From Ktedonosporobacter rubrisoli (GTDB lineage Bacteria > Chloroflexota > Ktedonobacteria > Ktedonobacterales > Ktedonobacteraceae), in contig NZ_CP035758.1 of NCBI RefSeq assembly GCF_004208415.1, forward strand, positions 5,456,001-5,520,000: a stretch of DNA of 64,000 nt, given 5' to 3'. Shown in pieces: positions 7,590 to 16,046 of this stretch (position 1 is the first letter of the stretch; every line of letters begins with the position of its first letter). The translations under genes were made by a program, and so were the position numbers. The notes beneath the pieces were generated by a model that was given only the letters and a program-made list of their open reading frames with translations, searched no databases and was not told the DNA's origin.

Positions 7590-9238
7590 GCATATATCGT
7601 CGTCTTTTACACCTGCTTAAGCCAGGTCTGAGCTGGATAATGCTAACTGCCCTTCTGGGCTGCGCGACCATTGCCTGTGGGGTAGGCCTGCTAGCCACCT
7701 CGACCTATCTGATCTCGGCAGCCGCGCTGCATCCTGAAATCTCTACATTAGCAATCCCAATTGTGGGCGTACGTTTCTTTGGCGTGGCGCGTGGCGTCTT
7801 TCGCTATCTTGAGCGCCTGATTTCTCATCGGGCAACATTTCGTCTGTTAGCCGAGTTGCGCGGTTCTCTCTATGAAGCTCTGGAGCCGCTGCTTCCGGCA
7901 TATCTGCACAATTCAGCCCGAAACGCGGTTACGCAAAGAAGTAGCGGCGATGTGCTACAGCGTCTGGTGCAGGATATCGAAACGCTTCAACACTTCTATG
8001 TGCGGGTTATCGCCCCTCCAGCGGTTGCTGTTCTGATGGGCGGCATCTTATGGTGGTTCCTGGGCCGCTTTGGCGGAATTTATGCTCTCCTCTTTCTCAT
8101 CTGTTTGTTTCTAGCGGGAGCTGGCGTACCAGGGCTCTCGTATCTGCTCAGCCAGCGGCTGGCCCGTCGCCTGGTCAGGCTGCGTGCAATCTTGCACGCG
8201 GCTTTGCTGGACGGCGTGCTGGGATGCGCCGATCTGCTCGCCTTCGGTCAGGAAGAGTGGTATCTAGAGCGCATACGTCAGCAGCAGAAAGAATTGGGTA
8301 CAGTGCAGGTGTTTATGGCCCGTATCAGCGGATTACAGCAGACCTTGAGTAGCGGTTGCGCCTTTATCTGCGCATGGTTGCTCTTAGCAACGGCTTTGCC
8401 TGCCGTCCATGCAGGAAGATTGGCTGGAACTTCTCTTGCCCTGGTCGTGCTCGCCGCGCTTGCCGGCTTCGAATCCGTGCAATCGTTGCCAATGGCCTTT
8501 CAATACCTTGGTAGCAGCCAGGAAGCTGCGCGCCGCCTATTTGAGATTATGGACACGTTGCCAGGCGTGATAGATCCTCCAGGCTCGCCCCTGGTTCATG
8601 ATAGCACATTAGAGGTACGCCATCTCTCATTTCGCTACGCTCCTCACGAGCCTGAGGTCATACATGACCTTACGCTGAAAATTCCAGCAGGTCGTTGTCT
8701 GGCCATCATAGGGGCCAGCGGAGTGGGAAAATCCACTCTGGTTCAGCTCCTGCTGCGCTACTGGGAGTACGAGCAAGGGAACATATTGTTTAGTGGGCAC
8801 GAACTACGTAGCTACCGTCGTGAGGATCTTTACCAGCATATCAGCGTTGTTGAACAGCATACAACTCTCTTCAACACCACGCTTGGCGGCAACCTTCGCA
8901 TAGCCAACCCTCAAGCCACAGAAGAAGAGTTATATAATGCCTTACGCCAGGCTCAGCTCCACGATTTTGTGCAGGCACTCCCACAGAAACTGGAAACCAT
9001 AATAGGGGAACAGGGGCATACCTTAAGCGCTGGCGAACGTCAGCGCCTGGCTATCGCGCGCGCCTTCTTAAAAGATGCTCCACTCTTGATCCTGGATGAG
9101 CCAAGCGCGAATATAGATGCCCTGAACGAGCAATCGATCTTGCAGGCCTTGCAGGCGCTGCGTCAGAACCGTACGGTGCTGCTAATTACACATCGATCGA
9201 GCCTGCTGGAGATGGCTGATATGCTTCTAGAGATATAG
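7586..9238 (+). CDS. cydC: Thiol reductant ABC exporter subunit CydC
   Basis: A 550-residue ABC half-exporter paired with CydD. Six transmembrane helices (about 15-300) are followed by an ATPase domain with Walker A IGASGVGKSTLVQLLLR, signature LSAGERQRLAIARAFL and Walker B LLILDEPSANID. The signature is LSAGE, a slight change from LSGGQ that suggests an asymmetric ATPase pair. The start at 7586 is chosen because ATGA overlaps the cydD stop, TGGAGGTGG lies just upstream, and it gives the normal MSIYRRLLHLLKPG beginning; the longer upstream frame is a shadow of cydD. This is the last gene of the cyd operon. Confidence 0.92.
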   Translation: MSIYRRLLHLLKPGLSWIMLTALLGCATIACGVGLLATSTYLISAAALHPEISTLAIPIVGVRFFGVARGVFRYLERLISHRATFRLLAELRGSLYEALEPLLPAYLHNSARNAVTQRSSGDVLQRLVQDIETLQHFYVRVIAPPAVAVLMGGILWWFLGRFGGIYALLFLICLFLAGAGVPGLSYLLSQRLARRLVRLRAILHAALLDGVLGCADLLAFGQEEWYLERIRQQQKELGTVQVFMARISGLQQTLSSGCAFICAWLLLATALPAVHAGRLAGTSLALVVLAALAGFESVQSLPMAFQYLGSSQEAARRLFEIMDTLPGVIDPPGSPLVHDSTLEVRHLSFRYAPHEPEVIHDLTLKIPAGRCLAIIGASGVGKSTLVQLLLRYWEYEQGNILFSGHELRSYRREDLYQHISVVEQHTTLFNTTLGGNLRIANPQATEEELYNALRQAQLHDFVQALPQKLETIIGEQGHTLSAGERQRLAIARAFLKDAPLLILDEPSANIDALNEQSILQALQALRQNRTVLLITHRSSLLEMADMLLEI

Positions 9239-9265
9239 GGCTTCCAAAGCCCTTAATGATTTTTA
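9237..9265 (+). terminator. Likely terminator of the cyd operon
   Basis: AGGGCTT (9237-9243) and AAGCCCT (9247-9253) form a tight 7-bp hairpin with a 3-base loop that begins within the cydC stop codon. A T-rich stretch (TGATTTTTA) follows after a few bases. A short but plausible intrinsic terminator. Confidence 0.5.
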
Positions 9266-9283
9266 GGCAAATGGGTGTTCTTA
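9256..9283 (+). repeat. 28-bp repeat, copy A (upstream of the DUF899 gene)
   Basis: A 28-base stretch beginning ATGATTTTTAGGCAAATG and ending GTTCTTA. It is repeated with 25 of 28 bases identical at 10351-10378, upstream of the next gene. Both copies lie before the start of a plus-strand gene (159 and 86 bases), so a shared regulatory site is possible; a short dispersed repeat is the alternative. Confidence 0.6.
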
Positions 9284-9349
9284 TTTTTTCTGGCGAGAGC
9301 CTGGCCGCAGATTTGGGCAAGATTGGAGAAGTTTTGTTATTTATCTGCG

Positions 9350-9389
9350 AATAGAATAGATCTTGTTGCAAATTGCAAACTATTCTATT
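9350..9389 (+). promoter_or_regulatory. Perfect inverted repeat before the DUF899 gene
   Basis: AATAGAATAG (9350-9359) and CTATTCTATT (9380-9389) are perfect 10-base inverted arms. The 20-base interval contains TTGCAA twice. It lies 53 bases before the DUF899 ATG. The arms are A/T rich and are followed by TTTTC, so either an operator or a weak hairpin is possible; the sequence does not decide. Confidence 0.4.
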
Positions 9390-9441
9390 TTTCATACAAG
9401 CCATGCCATAGGCAAGAGAAAGCAGAAAGAAGGAAACCCTT

Positions 9442-10239
9442 ATGAACTCACGTGCTCAGCACAATTTTACCGCAGACAACGACACCTCTGCACTGCCTAC
9501 TGTGGTGGATCGAGCCGCCTGGCAGGCGGAACTTGACAAGCTGCTTGTGCGAGAAAAAGCCCATACACACGAAGGCGATGCGATCGCGGCAGCTCGTCGG
9601 CGGCTCCCGATGGTAGAGGTAGACCCGACGATCACGCTGATTGGCCCACACGGACCGGTTACGCTCCTGGAAGTCTTTGAGGGCCGCCAGCAGTTAATCG
9701 TCTACTACCACATGTGGCATGCCGATCAGCCCGCCGCTGGCCAATGCGAGGGCTGCACTTTCTTCAATGGCCAGGTTCGCGAGTTGGCTTATCTGCATTC
9801 TCGCAATGTCACCTATGCCACCTTCTGCGAAGGTCCCTACGAGGAGAGCATCCGCTACCGTGACTTTATGGGCTGGGATGTTCCCTGGTACTCGGCACAA
9901 GGCTCCGCCGAGGCTCTGCTCGCAGGGCGCGAGTTCGGCACACTGGCATGCTATCTGCGACACGGCGATCGCGTGTTCGAGACCTATTGGAGTACCGGGC
10001 GCGGCGTGGAACCGATGGCTCCCAGCTACGGGCTATTGGACATGACGGTCTACGGTCGACAAGAGACCTGGGAAGACTCGCCCGCCGGCTGGCCGCAACA
10101 TTGGGAAAACACCGGCGAACAGTTCCGCACGAACGGACGACCCAGCGCCCAATGGTCCCGGCTGGAAGCTGGACGCTCCGACGATCTCGGCGCCAGTGCT
10201 GCCGCTACAGCCCCACACGACTGTCACCACCAATCGTGA
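9442..10239 (+). CDS. DUF899 family thioredoxin-like protein
   Basis: A 265-residue soluble protein of the DUF899 family (thioredoxin-fold relatives of unknown activity). Supporting features are the N-terminal ELDKLLVREKAHTHEGDAIA block, RRLPMVEVD, the YYHMWH segment, a CEGCTFF motif (about residues 101-107) in the position of a redox CxxC, and the C-terminal DMTVYGRQETWEDSP. The C-terminal 30 residues (rich in Ser and Ala, ending DCHHQS) are a family-atypical tail. Start ATG at 9442 follows AAAGAAGGAAA. It stands alone between two copies of a 28-bp repeat. A thiol-redox or detoxification role is conceivable from the CxxC, but no function is established. Confidence 0.82.
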   Translation: MNSRAQHNFTADNDTSALPTVVDRAAWQAELDKLLVREKAHTHEGDAIAAARRRLPMVEVDPTITLIGPHGPVTLLEVFEGRQQLIVYYHMWHADQPAAGQCEGCTFFNGQVRELAYLHSRNVTYATFCEGPYEESIRYRDFMGWDVPWYSAQGSAEALLAGREFGTLACYLRHGDRVFETYWSTGRGVEPMAPSYGLLDMTVYGRQETWEDSPAGWPQHWENTGEQFRTNGRPSAQWSRLEAGRSDDLGASAAATAPHDCHHQS

Positions 10240-10284
10240 CCTGAAGCTTAGCAGCGTCACCTCAATAGCGTGTAGCGCAACTGC

Positions 10285-10315
10285 CAGGCGCTAGCGCTGT
10301 GGGTGCCAGCGCCTG
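10285..10315 (+). terminator. GC-rich hairpin after the DUF899 gene
   Basis: CAGGCGCT (10285-10292) and AGCGCCTG (10308-10315) pair perfectly around a 15-base loop, 45 bases after the stop codon. There is no strong T run after it, so termination is probable but not certain. Confidence 0.4.
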
Positions 10316-10350
10316 ATATTCAATGCACATAGTACTTCCAACGTGCCAGG

Positions 10351-10378
10351 ATGATTTTTAAGCAAATGAGTGTTCTAA
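10351..10378 (+). repeat. 28-bp repeat, copy B (upstream of the release-factor-like gene)
   Basis: Second copy of the repeat at 9256-9283, beginning ATGATTTTTAAGCAAATG, with three differences. The AGTGTTCT at its right end is matched by an inverted AGAACACT at 10432-10439, just before the next gene, so the pair could also act as a two-site operator. Confidence 0.6.
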
Positions 10379-10463
10379 ATAAGTGGAAGCTCTGCGGGCT
10401 TCCCTGCAGCGGTTAGAAAAATATAATCTAGAGAACACTTAAGAGTAAAAAGGAGAAATCATC

Positions 10464-10811
10464 GTGGCAATCAGCTACCCAACAGATCGGGCAGCCCTTG
10501 AACGCGACTGCGACATGGATTTCTTTATTGCCAGCGGTCCCGGTGGCCAACATCGCAATAAAGTAGAGACAGGTGTGCGCCTGCTCCATCGCCCGAGCGG
10601 CATCAGCGTAACGGCCACCGAGCGACGTTCGCAGTATGCCAATCGTGAAGCAGCCTTTGAACGCATGGCTGCCCGTTTAGTAGAACACCAGCGTGTCCCA
10701 ACCCCCCGTCGTCCCACGCGCCCTAGCGCCGCAAGCCGCGAACGCAGACTAGCAGAGAAGCGGCACGCAAGCCAGAACAAACGCCTGCGCGCCGCCCCGC
10801 TGCAGAGTTAA
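10464..10811 (+). CDS. Small peptide-chain-release-factor-like protein (GGQ domain)
   Basis: A 115-residue protein containing only the class I release-factor catalytic domain. The motif SGPGGQHRNKVETGVRL (residues 24-40) carries the GGQ tripeptide (27-29) that triggers peptidyl-tRNA hydrolysis in the ribosome. It lacks the codon-recognition domains, and ends in a very basic tail (RRLAEKRHASQNKR). This layout is like ArfB (YaeJ) and related rescue factors, which free stalled ribosomes, although the spacing is closer to the uncharacterised short RF-1-like proteins. Start is GTG at 10464 after AAAAGGAG. It appears to be a single-gene unit. A ribosome-rescue role is inferred from the domain. Confidence 0.82.
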   Translation: MAISYPTDRAALERDCDMDFFIASGPGGQHRNKVETGVRLLHRPSGISVTATERRSQYANREAAFERMAARLVEHQRVPTPRRPTRPSAASRERRLAEKRHASQNKRLRAAPLQS

Positions 10812-11106
10812 CCTACTTATCCACACTGCACAAAACAAACTTTCCTCACAATAAGCTTCCCAGCCCAAGTGAAATCACAAACAAATTAGAGCATATTTTA
10901 GCCAAATCCCAGCCCATCCTCTCCAACAAAGCCGCAGCAACATGCCGATGAAGTGTATCCTGAGCTCTCGCTTGACCTGCCATTTGCATTCTTGCAGATA
11001 ACATAAACTTTCTCCTGAGGCGATCAGAAACAGGTATATGTTTACCGTTTGTTGACAATTTTCTTTTACCATGAGGGTCAAATCTTTATTCTACAGGAGC
11101 ACTCTT

Positions 11107-12621
11107 GTGAGAACATTTGAGATAATATTAATTTTACTTAATGTATTGACCCTCTTTCTTAGCCTTAAAAAGCCGCCAAAGGGAGTCTGGTTAGGGGTCG
11201 CTGGTATAAATCTCTTCACCCTCTTGCTTCAAATTTTATGTGAAGGCTTTCGCTACCAGATGGTTTTCTCCTACCTGTTCGTCGTTCTGCTTGTGATTTT
11301 TGCCCTGCTAAAAACCGGCACTAAGTTCTCTGCCGCAAAGCTTCCGAAAGCTTTAAAGGTCACCACAATAAGTCTATCCTTGATCTTACTTGCGTTTACC
11401 TCCTTGCTAGCATATGCCCTTCCTGTATTTACACTGCCAAAGCCTACGGGCAGCACTGACGTAGGCATTAAATATTTCCATTTGGTCGATCAGAAGCGTA
11501 ACGAACCTTTCCTGGATAAATCGCAAAAAAAGCGTGAGCTGATGGTAAAGATATATTATCCTGGCAAGAAAGATGACTCAAAGCCTTATTCTCCTTACTT
11601 TCACGGTTCAACTGAACTCCTAAAATTGTTCGCAGAAGCCTACAGCATGCCTGACTTCATGCTGGAGCATCTCAGGCTGGTGAAAACTTACACCAGGGAT
11701 GATCTGCAGCTCTCAGATCAGCAGGCTAGCTACCCAGTGGTTCTGTTTTCCCACGGAGGAGGTACAACAATGGAAGTTCATACATCCCAATGCGAGGATC
11801 TGGCAAGCCACGGCTATATCGTTGTAGCAATTGACCACACCTACATATCAGCAGGAAGCATTTTTCCCGATAGAATCGTCTCGGCTCGCCAGGCTACCAC
11901 CCAATTCAACTCGCCCGATCCAGCGGATATCATCGATCAAATCATGGTCGAAGATGACCGATTTGTCATGGATGAGTTGGCAGAAATGAACGAAGGCAAA
12001 ATTGCCTCTATTTTTATGGGTAGGCTCGATCTTCAGCACATTGGCGTCATAGGTCATTCTCTTGGGGGTGCAGTAGCCTATAACCTGGCCATCAATGATA
12101 GAAGAGTAAAGGCAGCCATCAATTTAGATGGCTCAGTTTATGTCACGCCAAAAGCTGGCCTGAAAAATGTGGCTCCCTTTCTCATGCTAGCAAACGACGA
12201 AAACCATATCCAGGCGATCCAGCAGCAAGAGCCGCTGCTGAAAAAGTTCGCCGATCTGACTGATGAGCAGCAAAAACAAGCGCTTGAAATTTACGGAAGT
12301 AAAGAGGCATATGCTAAGGAATACGAAAAAGCCTTACAAAGCATCTCAGGACTGAAAAAAGTTTTGCAGGCCTCGGAAAATTTATATACCATTGAAGGGA
12401 GCGCCCATATGAAGTTTACAGATATTGGCCTCTTCTTTGGTAGTAGCCAGCTACGCGATCTCATAGGGATACATGGGCAAACAGATCCGACAAAATGCCT
12501 CGAAATCACGCAAGCTGTAACAGTAGCATTCTTTGACCAACACTTGAAGGGTGAAACCAATGCTTCATTGCACCCTCTGTTTAAAAAGTATCAGGAACTA
12601 AAAAATGTTGCTTTGAACTGA
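11107..12621 (+). CDS. Membrane-anchored alpha/beta hydrolase (PAF-acetylhydrolase-like)
   Basis: About 504 residues. Three to four transmembrane helices fill the first 110 residues, followed by an alpha/beta hydrolase domain. The nucleophile elbow is GHSLGG (in HIGVIGHSLGGAVAYNLA), the oxyanion strand reads VVLFSHGGG, and a late GSAHMKFTD supplies the probable catalytic histidine. The arrangement fits the platelet-activating-factor acetylhydrolase isoform II / dienelactone-hydrolase group; the substrate is unknown. The start chosen is GTG at 11107 because AGGAG lies 7 bases before it; the ATG at 11071, 12 codons earlier, has no ribosome binding site. Base composition is more A/T rich than its neighbours, which may point to a different origin. 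Confidence 0.75.
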   Translation: MRTFEIILILLNVLTLFLSLKKPPKGVWLGVAGINLFTLLLQILCEGFRYQMVFSYLFVVLLVIFALLKTGTKFSAAKLPKALKVTTISLSLILLAFTSLLAYALPVFTLPKPTGSTDVGIKYFHLVDQKRNEPFLDKSQKKRELMVKIYYPGKKDDSKPYSPYFHGSTELLKLFAEAYSMPDFMLEHLRLVKTYTRDDLQLSDQQASYPVVLFSHGGGTTMEVHTSQCEDLASHGYIVVAIDHTYISAGSIFPDRIVSARQATTQFNSPDPADIIDQIMVEDDRFVMDELAEMNEGKIASIFMGRLDLQHIGVIGHSLGGAVAYNLAINDRRVKAAINLDGSVYVTPKAGLKNVAPFLMLANDENHIQAIQQQEPLLKKFADLTDEQQKQALEIYGSKEAYAKEYEKALQSISGLKKVLQASENLYTIEGSAHMKFTDIGLFFGSSQLRDLIGIHGQTDPTKCLEITQAVTVAFFDQHLKGETNASLHPLFKKYQELKNVALN

Positions 12622-12811
12622 TTAGAGATCTGACAAATCTAGAGCAGAAGTAGTGAAAGAACTACTGTCTCCTGATCAGCAATCTCGCTGCTTCTACTCT
12701 AGAAGTAGGTTAACAAAATCTGCTATTTTTTCCAGCCTTGCTCACTAAATTCTCAGTAACCTGATATCTATGCGCCATAGGGGCCAAAACCGGGCAAGGG
12801 ACAGGAAAAAA

Positions 12812-13816
12812 TTAGTAAGTTCCCGAACAGTAATCGGGCAAGGCTCCTGAGAATTTATCAGGATGTATGATCTGGGCCACGCATTGTAGCCCATCTACCA
12901 GGCGCGGGCCGGGATGCTGCACAATATTTACATTAATATGATAGACGTGATGTGCCTTGACCGCATCAATGCCTCCCCAGTTTGCGCGCTTGTATACCGC
13001 ATCTGGATTGCCGCCATAGGCCGGGTCCTCAGTCAAGATCACAAATTGCGGATCGTCCTTAATCACAGCTTCATCGGTTACCTGGGGATAACCGGCATTG
13101 TTCGAATCGGCATGAAAAATATTGATGGCATTAGCATCCTCAAGCATCTCATCACCAAAGGAGCTCCCACCAAAGACGTAGGGCTTACCAGGGGTGCTAT
13201 AGTCCACTTCCATCAGCACCTTTGGCGCTGTGGTCCCAGCCACCGCAGCCTTGATCTGCTTTACACGCTGCTTAAGCTGATCCACTACTTTGGTCGCTGT
13301 ATCCTGCGTAAAGGTCAAACGACCCACGATCAGCAAATCATCTATGCATTGCGTCAGATTGCCGGATGGCAGGCTTACTACGTGCAAACCCAGACTCTTG
13401 AATTGCGGATCGTACTTTTTGCTATTATCGCTAAAGCTCAGCACCAGGTCCGGCTTTAGGGCAACGATTCGCTCGACATTAAGCGTGCCATGAACATCTG
13501 AGATTTTGGGCAGCGCAGCAAGTTCACGCGGATAGGTCGTATAGTTGTCTACAGCAATGACACGGCTCTGCAAATTGAGAGCGCCTAGCATTTCGCTTAC
13601 ATTGGGAGAAATAGAAATAATGCGCTGAGGCGCGCTGCTAGGAAACACAATTGGGGTGCCATACGCATCAAGCGTAACGGGTGCCGGAGTCGCTTGCTTG
13701 TCAGGGTTTGTGCCCGCGGTTCCCGTAGATGAAGCCTGGCCGCAGGCAGTTAATAGGACAAATGAGGCTAAAAGTGTAAGCAGAAAAAGATGGAAAGAGA
13801 TGACACGAGAGCGCAT
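12812..13816 (-). CDS. btuF: Cobalamin (or metal-chelate) ABC transporter substrate-binding lipoprotein
   Basis: A 334-residue secreted lipoprotein. The signal peptide ends in a lipobox LLTAC (about residues 21-25), followed by a linker rich in Thr, Ser and Gly, then a periplasmic-binding fold of the BtuF/FecB helical-backbone class: PQRIISISPNVSEML, LPKISDVHGTLNVERIVALKPD and a C-terminal lobe with AHHVYHIN. Such proteins capture a cobalamin or siderophore and hand it to a BtuCD-type ABC importer. The cobalamin riboswitch directly upstream makes cobalamin or a corrinoid by far the likeliest ligand. A strong GGAGG precedes the ATG. No btuC or btuD permease/ATPase gene follows in the window, so its transporter must be encoded elsewhere. 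Confidence 0.85.
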   Translation of the reverse strand: MRSRVISFHLFLLTLLASFVLLTACGQASSTGTAGTNPDKQATPAPVTLDAYGTPIVFPSSAPQRIISISPNVSEMLGALNLQSRVIAVDNYTTYPRELAALPKISDVHGTLNVERIVALKPDLVLSFSDNSKKYDPQFKSLGLHVVSLPSGNLTQCIDDLLIVGRLTFTQDTATKVVDQLKQRVKQIKAAVAGTTAPKVLMEVDYSTPGKPYVFGGSSFGDEMLEDANAINIFHADSNNAGYPQVTDEAVIKDDPQFVILTEDPAYGGNPDAVYKRANWGGIDAVKAHHVYHINVNIVQHPGPRLVDGLQCVAQIIHPDKFSGALPDYCSGTY

Positions 13817-13956
13817 CTAGTTGTACCTCCAAATCAGGTCAACGCTCGCAGTCACCTTTGCGTGCAACGGAGAACAACCAAAGACAAAAAGATACGCTGA
13901 GGATACTGTCTCGGGTAGCTCGTTCCTTAGTTACGCGAAGGATCATGAGCAACTAC

Positions 13957-14152
13957 TCACCGGGCAGGTTTCCTGGCTCCTGGTTAACAGCTTCTCATCG
14001 CTGACCTTCCCATTCTTATGCACAACTGTCTGCAGAATAGTGGCCGGTTTTCACCTGGATGAAGCGCTTACCAGTTACAGTAGCGCGACTGCGCCGGATT
14101 TACACCGGCTTCCCTATTATGCCTGAAAAATATGTCAGGCCACCTGGTGAGG
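13957..14152 (-). promoter_or_regulatory. Cobalamin riboswitch (AdoCbl/B12 element)
   Basis: Read on the minus strand, the region contains the conserved cobalamin aptamer parts in order: GGGAAGCCGGTGTAAATCC, then GCGCTACTGTAA, a GCCACT element, GGGAAGG, and the closing B12 box AGCCAGGAAACCTGCC (about 13962-13977). About 140 bases of expression platform lie between the B12 box and the btuF start. In bacteria such elements reduce expression when adenosylcobalamin or methylcobalamin is abundant. It lies downstream of cobU and directly controls only the btuF gene. Confidence 0.95.
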
Positions 14153-14214
14153 CAAATCAAATTTATTATTTCCACCCGTAGTATACTCATGAGTATTTAT
14201 CGATGTCAACTTCG

Positions 14215-14856
14215 CTAGAGCATTGCCTCTTCGTGCAGGCGCTTTACGTCAACGCCCAGGCCGGCTACCATGAGATACACACGGCTGGCCGCGGCAGCCA
14301 GTTGCTGATTTATGCGCCCCAGAACATCGCGATAAAGTCGCCCCAGGGCATAAGATGGAACCAGCCCTAAGCCAACTTCATTCGAGACGACGATGAGCGT
14401 TTTCTGCGGCTCCTGGGAGGCGAAGGTGTGCAGGAGTGCTTCAATCTCCTGTCCGGCATCCCGGCGATGCTCCTCGTGCGGCCCTGGTACCTCATCAAAA
14501 TCTGCGCCATCACGAGATGCGAGCCAGTTAGAGAGCCAGAGCGTCATGCAATCCAGCACGATTACATCAGCAATGCTGGCAGCTTGCTGCACGGCCCTGG
14601 CCAGTTCCAGAGGTTCTTCAATCGTCTGCCACCCCTGTGGCCGGGCTGCCTGGTGACGCGCAATGCGATCACGCATCTCTTCATCACCAGCAGTAGCCGT
14701 GGCAATAAAAGCTACTTTGCTCCCGCTGCGATCAGCTAGCTGTTCAGCAAAATTGCTCTTGCCACTTCGCGCACCGCCCAAGACCAGAATAAGTTGCGGA
14801 GCTGACTGTGCTGAAGCTTCTATATGCTCCTGTTTCCTACTCATGAATCTCCACAC
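14215..14856 (-). CDS. cobU: Adenosylcobinamide kinase / adenosylcobinamide-phosphate guanylyltransferase
   Basis: A 213-residue bifunctional cobalamin-assembly enzyme of the CobU/CobP family. It phosphorylates adenosylcobinamide and transfers GMP to make adenosylcobinamide-GDP for CobS. The P-loop reads LVLGGARSGKSNFAEQLA (about 24-41), followed by FIATATAGDEEMRDRIARHQ with the family's guanylylated-histidine region, then VIVLDCMTLWLSN and the conserved VSNEVGLGLVP. The first possible start is GTG at 14856; an ATG four codons later (14844) preceded by GGAG is an equally good choice. It is downstream of cobS in the same direction, separated by 150 bases. Confidence 0.93.
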   Translation of the reverse strand: MWRFMSRKQEHIEASAQSAPQLILVLGGARSGKSNFAEQLADRSGSKVAFIATATAGDEEMRDRIARHQAARPQGWQTIEEPLELARAVQQAASIADVIVLDCMTLWLSNWLASRDGADFDEVPGPHEEHRRDAGQEIEALLHTFASQEPQKTLIVVSNEVGLGLVPSYALGRLYRDVLGRINQQLAAAASRVYLMVAGLGVDVKRLHEEAML

Positions 14857-15006
14857 CTTACCTTTCTATTCTCAGCGAACATTTACCCGTACAAATGTGT
14901 CTCTTTACCCAAATTGAATCTCTTGCAAAGAAGCTATGCCCAGCACATTATTGGGTATAGCTCGCTTTAGCATATCTCTTCCATGCAAATGACTATAAGA
15001 AATTTC

Positions 15007-15963
15007 TCAGAGCCAGAGCTGCATGAGCAATAGTAAAAGGAAGGCAAAGACCTCGGTTATCTCCGCAATCGCGCCATAAGTATCGCCGGTCAAGCCGCCT
15101 AAAACCTGGGTAACCCAGGCGCCAATCGCCAGAGCTGCTAATGTGACGCCAACCCAGACGAGAAGCCCAACCAGGTGCCCGGCAACCAGGACCACAACCA
15201 GAGAAGTCACAATGGCCAGGGCGAGCTGTAGATTTGTTACCGTCTGCCGAAAATTGCTTCCCAGGCCACGCACGCGCGCACCCGGAAAGATCCGTACGGC
15301 CAGCACCATGCCCCAGCGCGAAGATGGCAGGGCCACAAGAAATGCCAGTGGTAACCAGCGCACATCAAGGCTGGCCAGGAAAGCAAACTTGAGCAATAAC
15401 ATACAGAGCGCACCCAGGACGCCAAAGCTGCCTACCCGACTATCGCGCATAATCTCTAGCTTGCGCTCGCGCGTAGCTCCTCCAAAGAGTCCATCGCAAG
15501 CATCCATCAGCCCATCCAGGTGCAAGCCGCCGGTCAGCACGATCAAGGCCACAACTAGCACAGCCACAAGAGCCAGGGAAGGCAGCAGGGGACTAAAGAT
15601 CAGCTTCAGCAGCCATAAGAGCAGCGCCAGAAATAGCCCGATCAGAGGGAAATAGCCAGCGCCGCTGATCGGCATAATACTGCTCGCCTGGCTGGCTGAA
15701 AGGTTAGGCCTGTTCTCGGGCCAGGGAAACACGGTGAGAAAGCGCACAGCCGCCACAAACTCGCGATACTGCTCCAGCACACTAACTTGCCGCCCGGTCG
15801 TGGGTGGCAGCTCCTCTTCATCTGGTATATAAGAACCGCCTCTTTGACTTTGGATCTTGTCAACACGCTTACGCAGGTCCGCAAACGCTCCCTGAAAATA
15901 GCCAGACGCTTTGTGCAGGGTCTCACGAAATTGCTGCTGCCTATCGTTAGGTTCCTCGGACAT
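15007..15963 (-). CDS. cobS: Adenosylcobinamide-GDP ribazoletransferase with N-terminal extension
   Basis: A 318-residue membrane enzyme that joins adenosylcobinamide-GDP to alpha-ribazole, the last assembly step of cobalamin. The catalytic stretch GGLHLDGLMDACDGLFGG, then RDSRVGSFG and GGLTGDTYGA are diagnostic, and the rest forms several transmembrane helices. The normal CobS start (YREFVAAVRFLTVFPWP) only begins near residue 66; the first 65 residues are a polar, helical extension rich in Gln, Arg and Lys. The start at 15963 has a GGGGGG ribosome binding site, so the extension appears to be translated. Gene order cobC-cobS-cobU suggests one operon. Confidence 0.92.
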   Translation of the reverse strand: MSEEPNDRQQQFRETLHKASGYFQGAFADLRKRVDKIQSQRGGSYIPDEEELPPTTGRQVSVLEQYREFVAAVRFLTVFPWPENRPNLSASQASSIMPISGAGYFPLIGLFLALLLWLLKLIFSPLLPSLALVAVLVVALIVLTGGLHLDGLMDACDGLFGGATRERKLEIMRDSRVGSFGVLGALCMLLLKFAFLASLDVRWLPLAFLVALPSSRWGMVLAVRIFPGARVRGLGSNFRQTVTNLQLALAIVTSLVVVLVAGHLVGLLVWVGVTLAALAIGAWVTQVLGGLTGDTYGAIAEITEVFAFLLLLLMQLWL

Positions 15964-16046
15964 CTTATTGCCCCCCTTTTGAAAAAGCTATCAATACCAT
16001 GAAGTTCGGCTAAACGGGAAAGAATTGCGTGCGTTTCCAATGAGCC

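Noticed and set aside
11052..11092. TTGACA before the hydrolase gene taken as a promoter
   Set aside because: No -10-like hexamer is found at 16-18 bases; the next TATT-like sequence is 27-29 bases away.
12914..13459. 181-codon plus-strand open frame opposite btuF
   Set aside because: Antisense to the binding-protein gene, with no recognisable domain.
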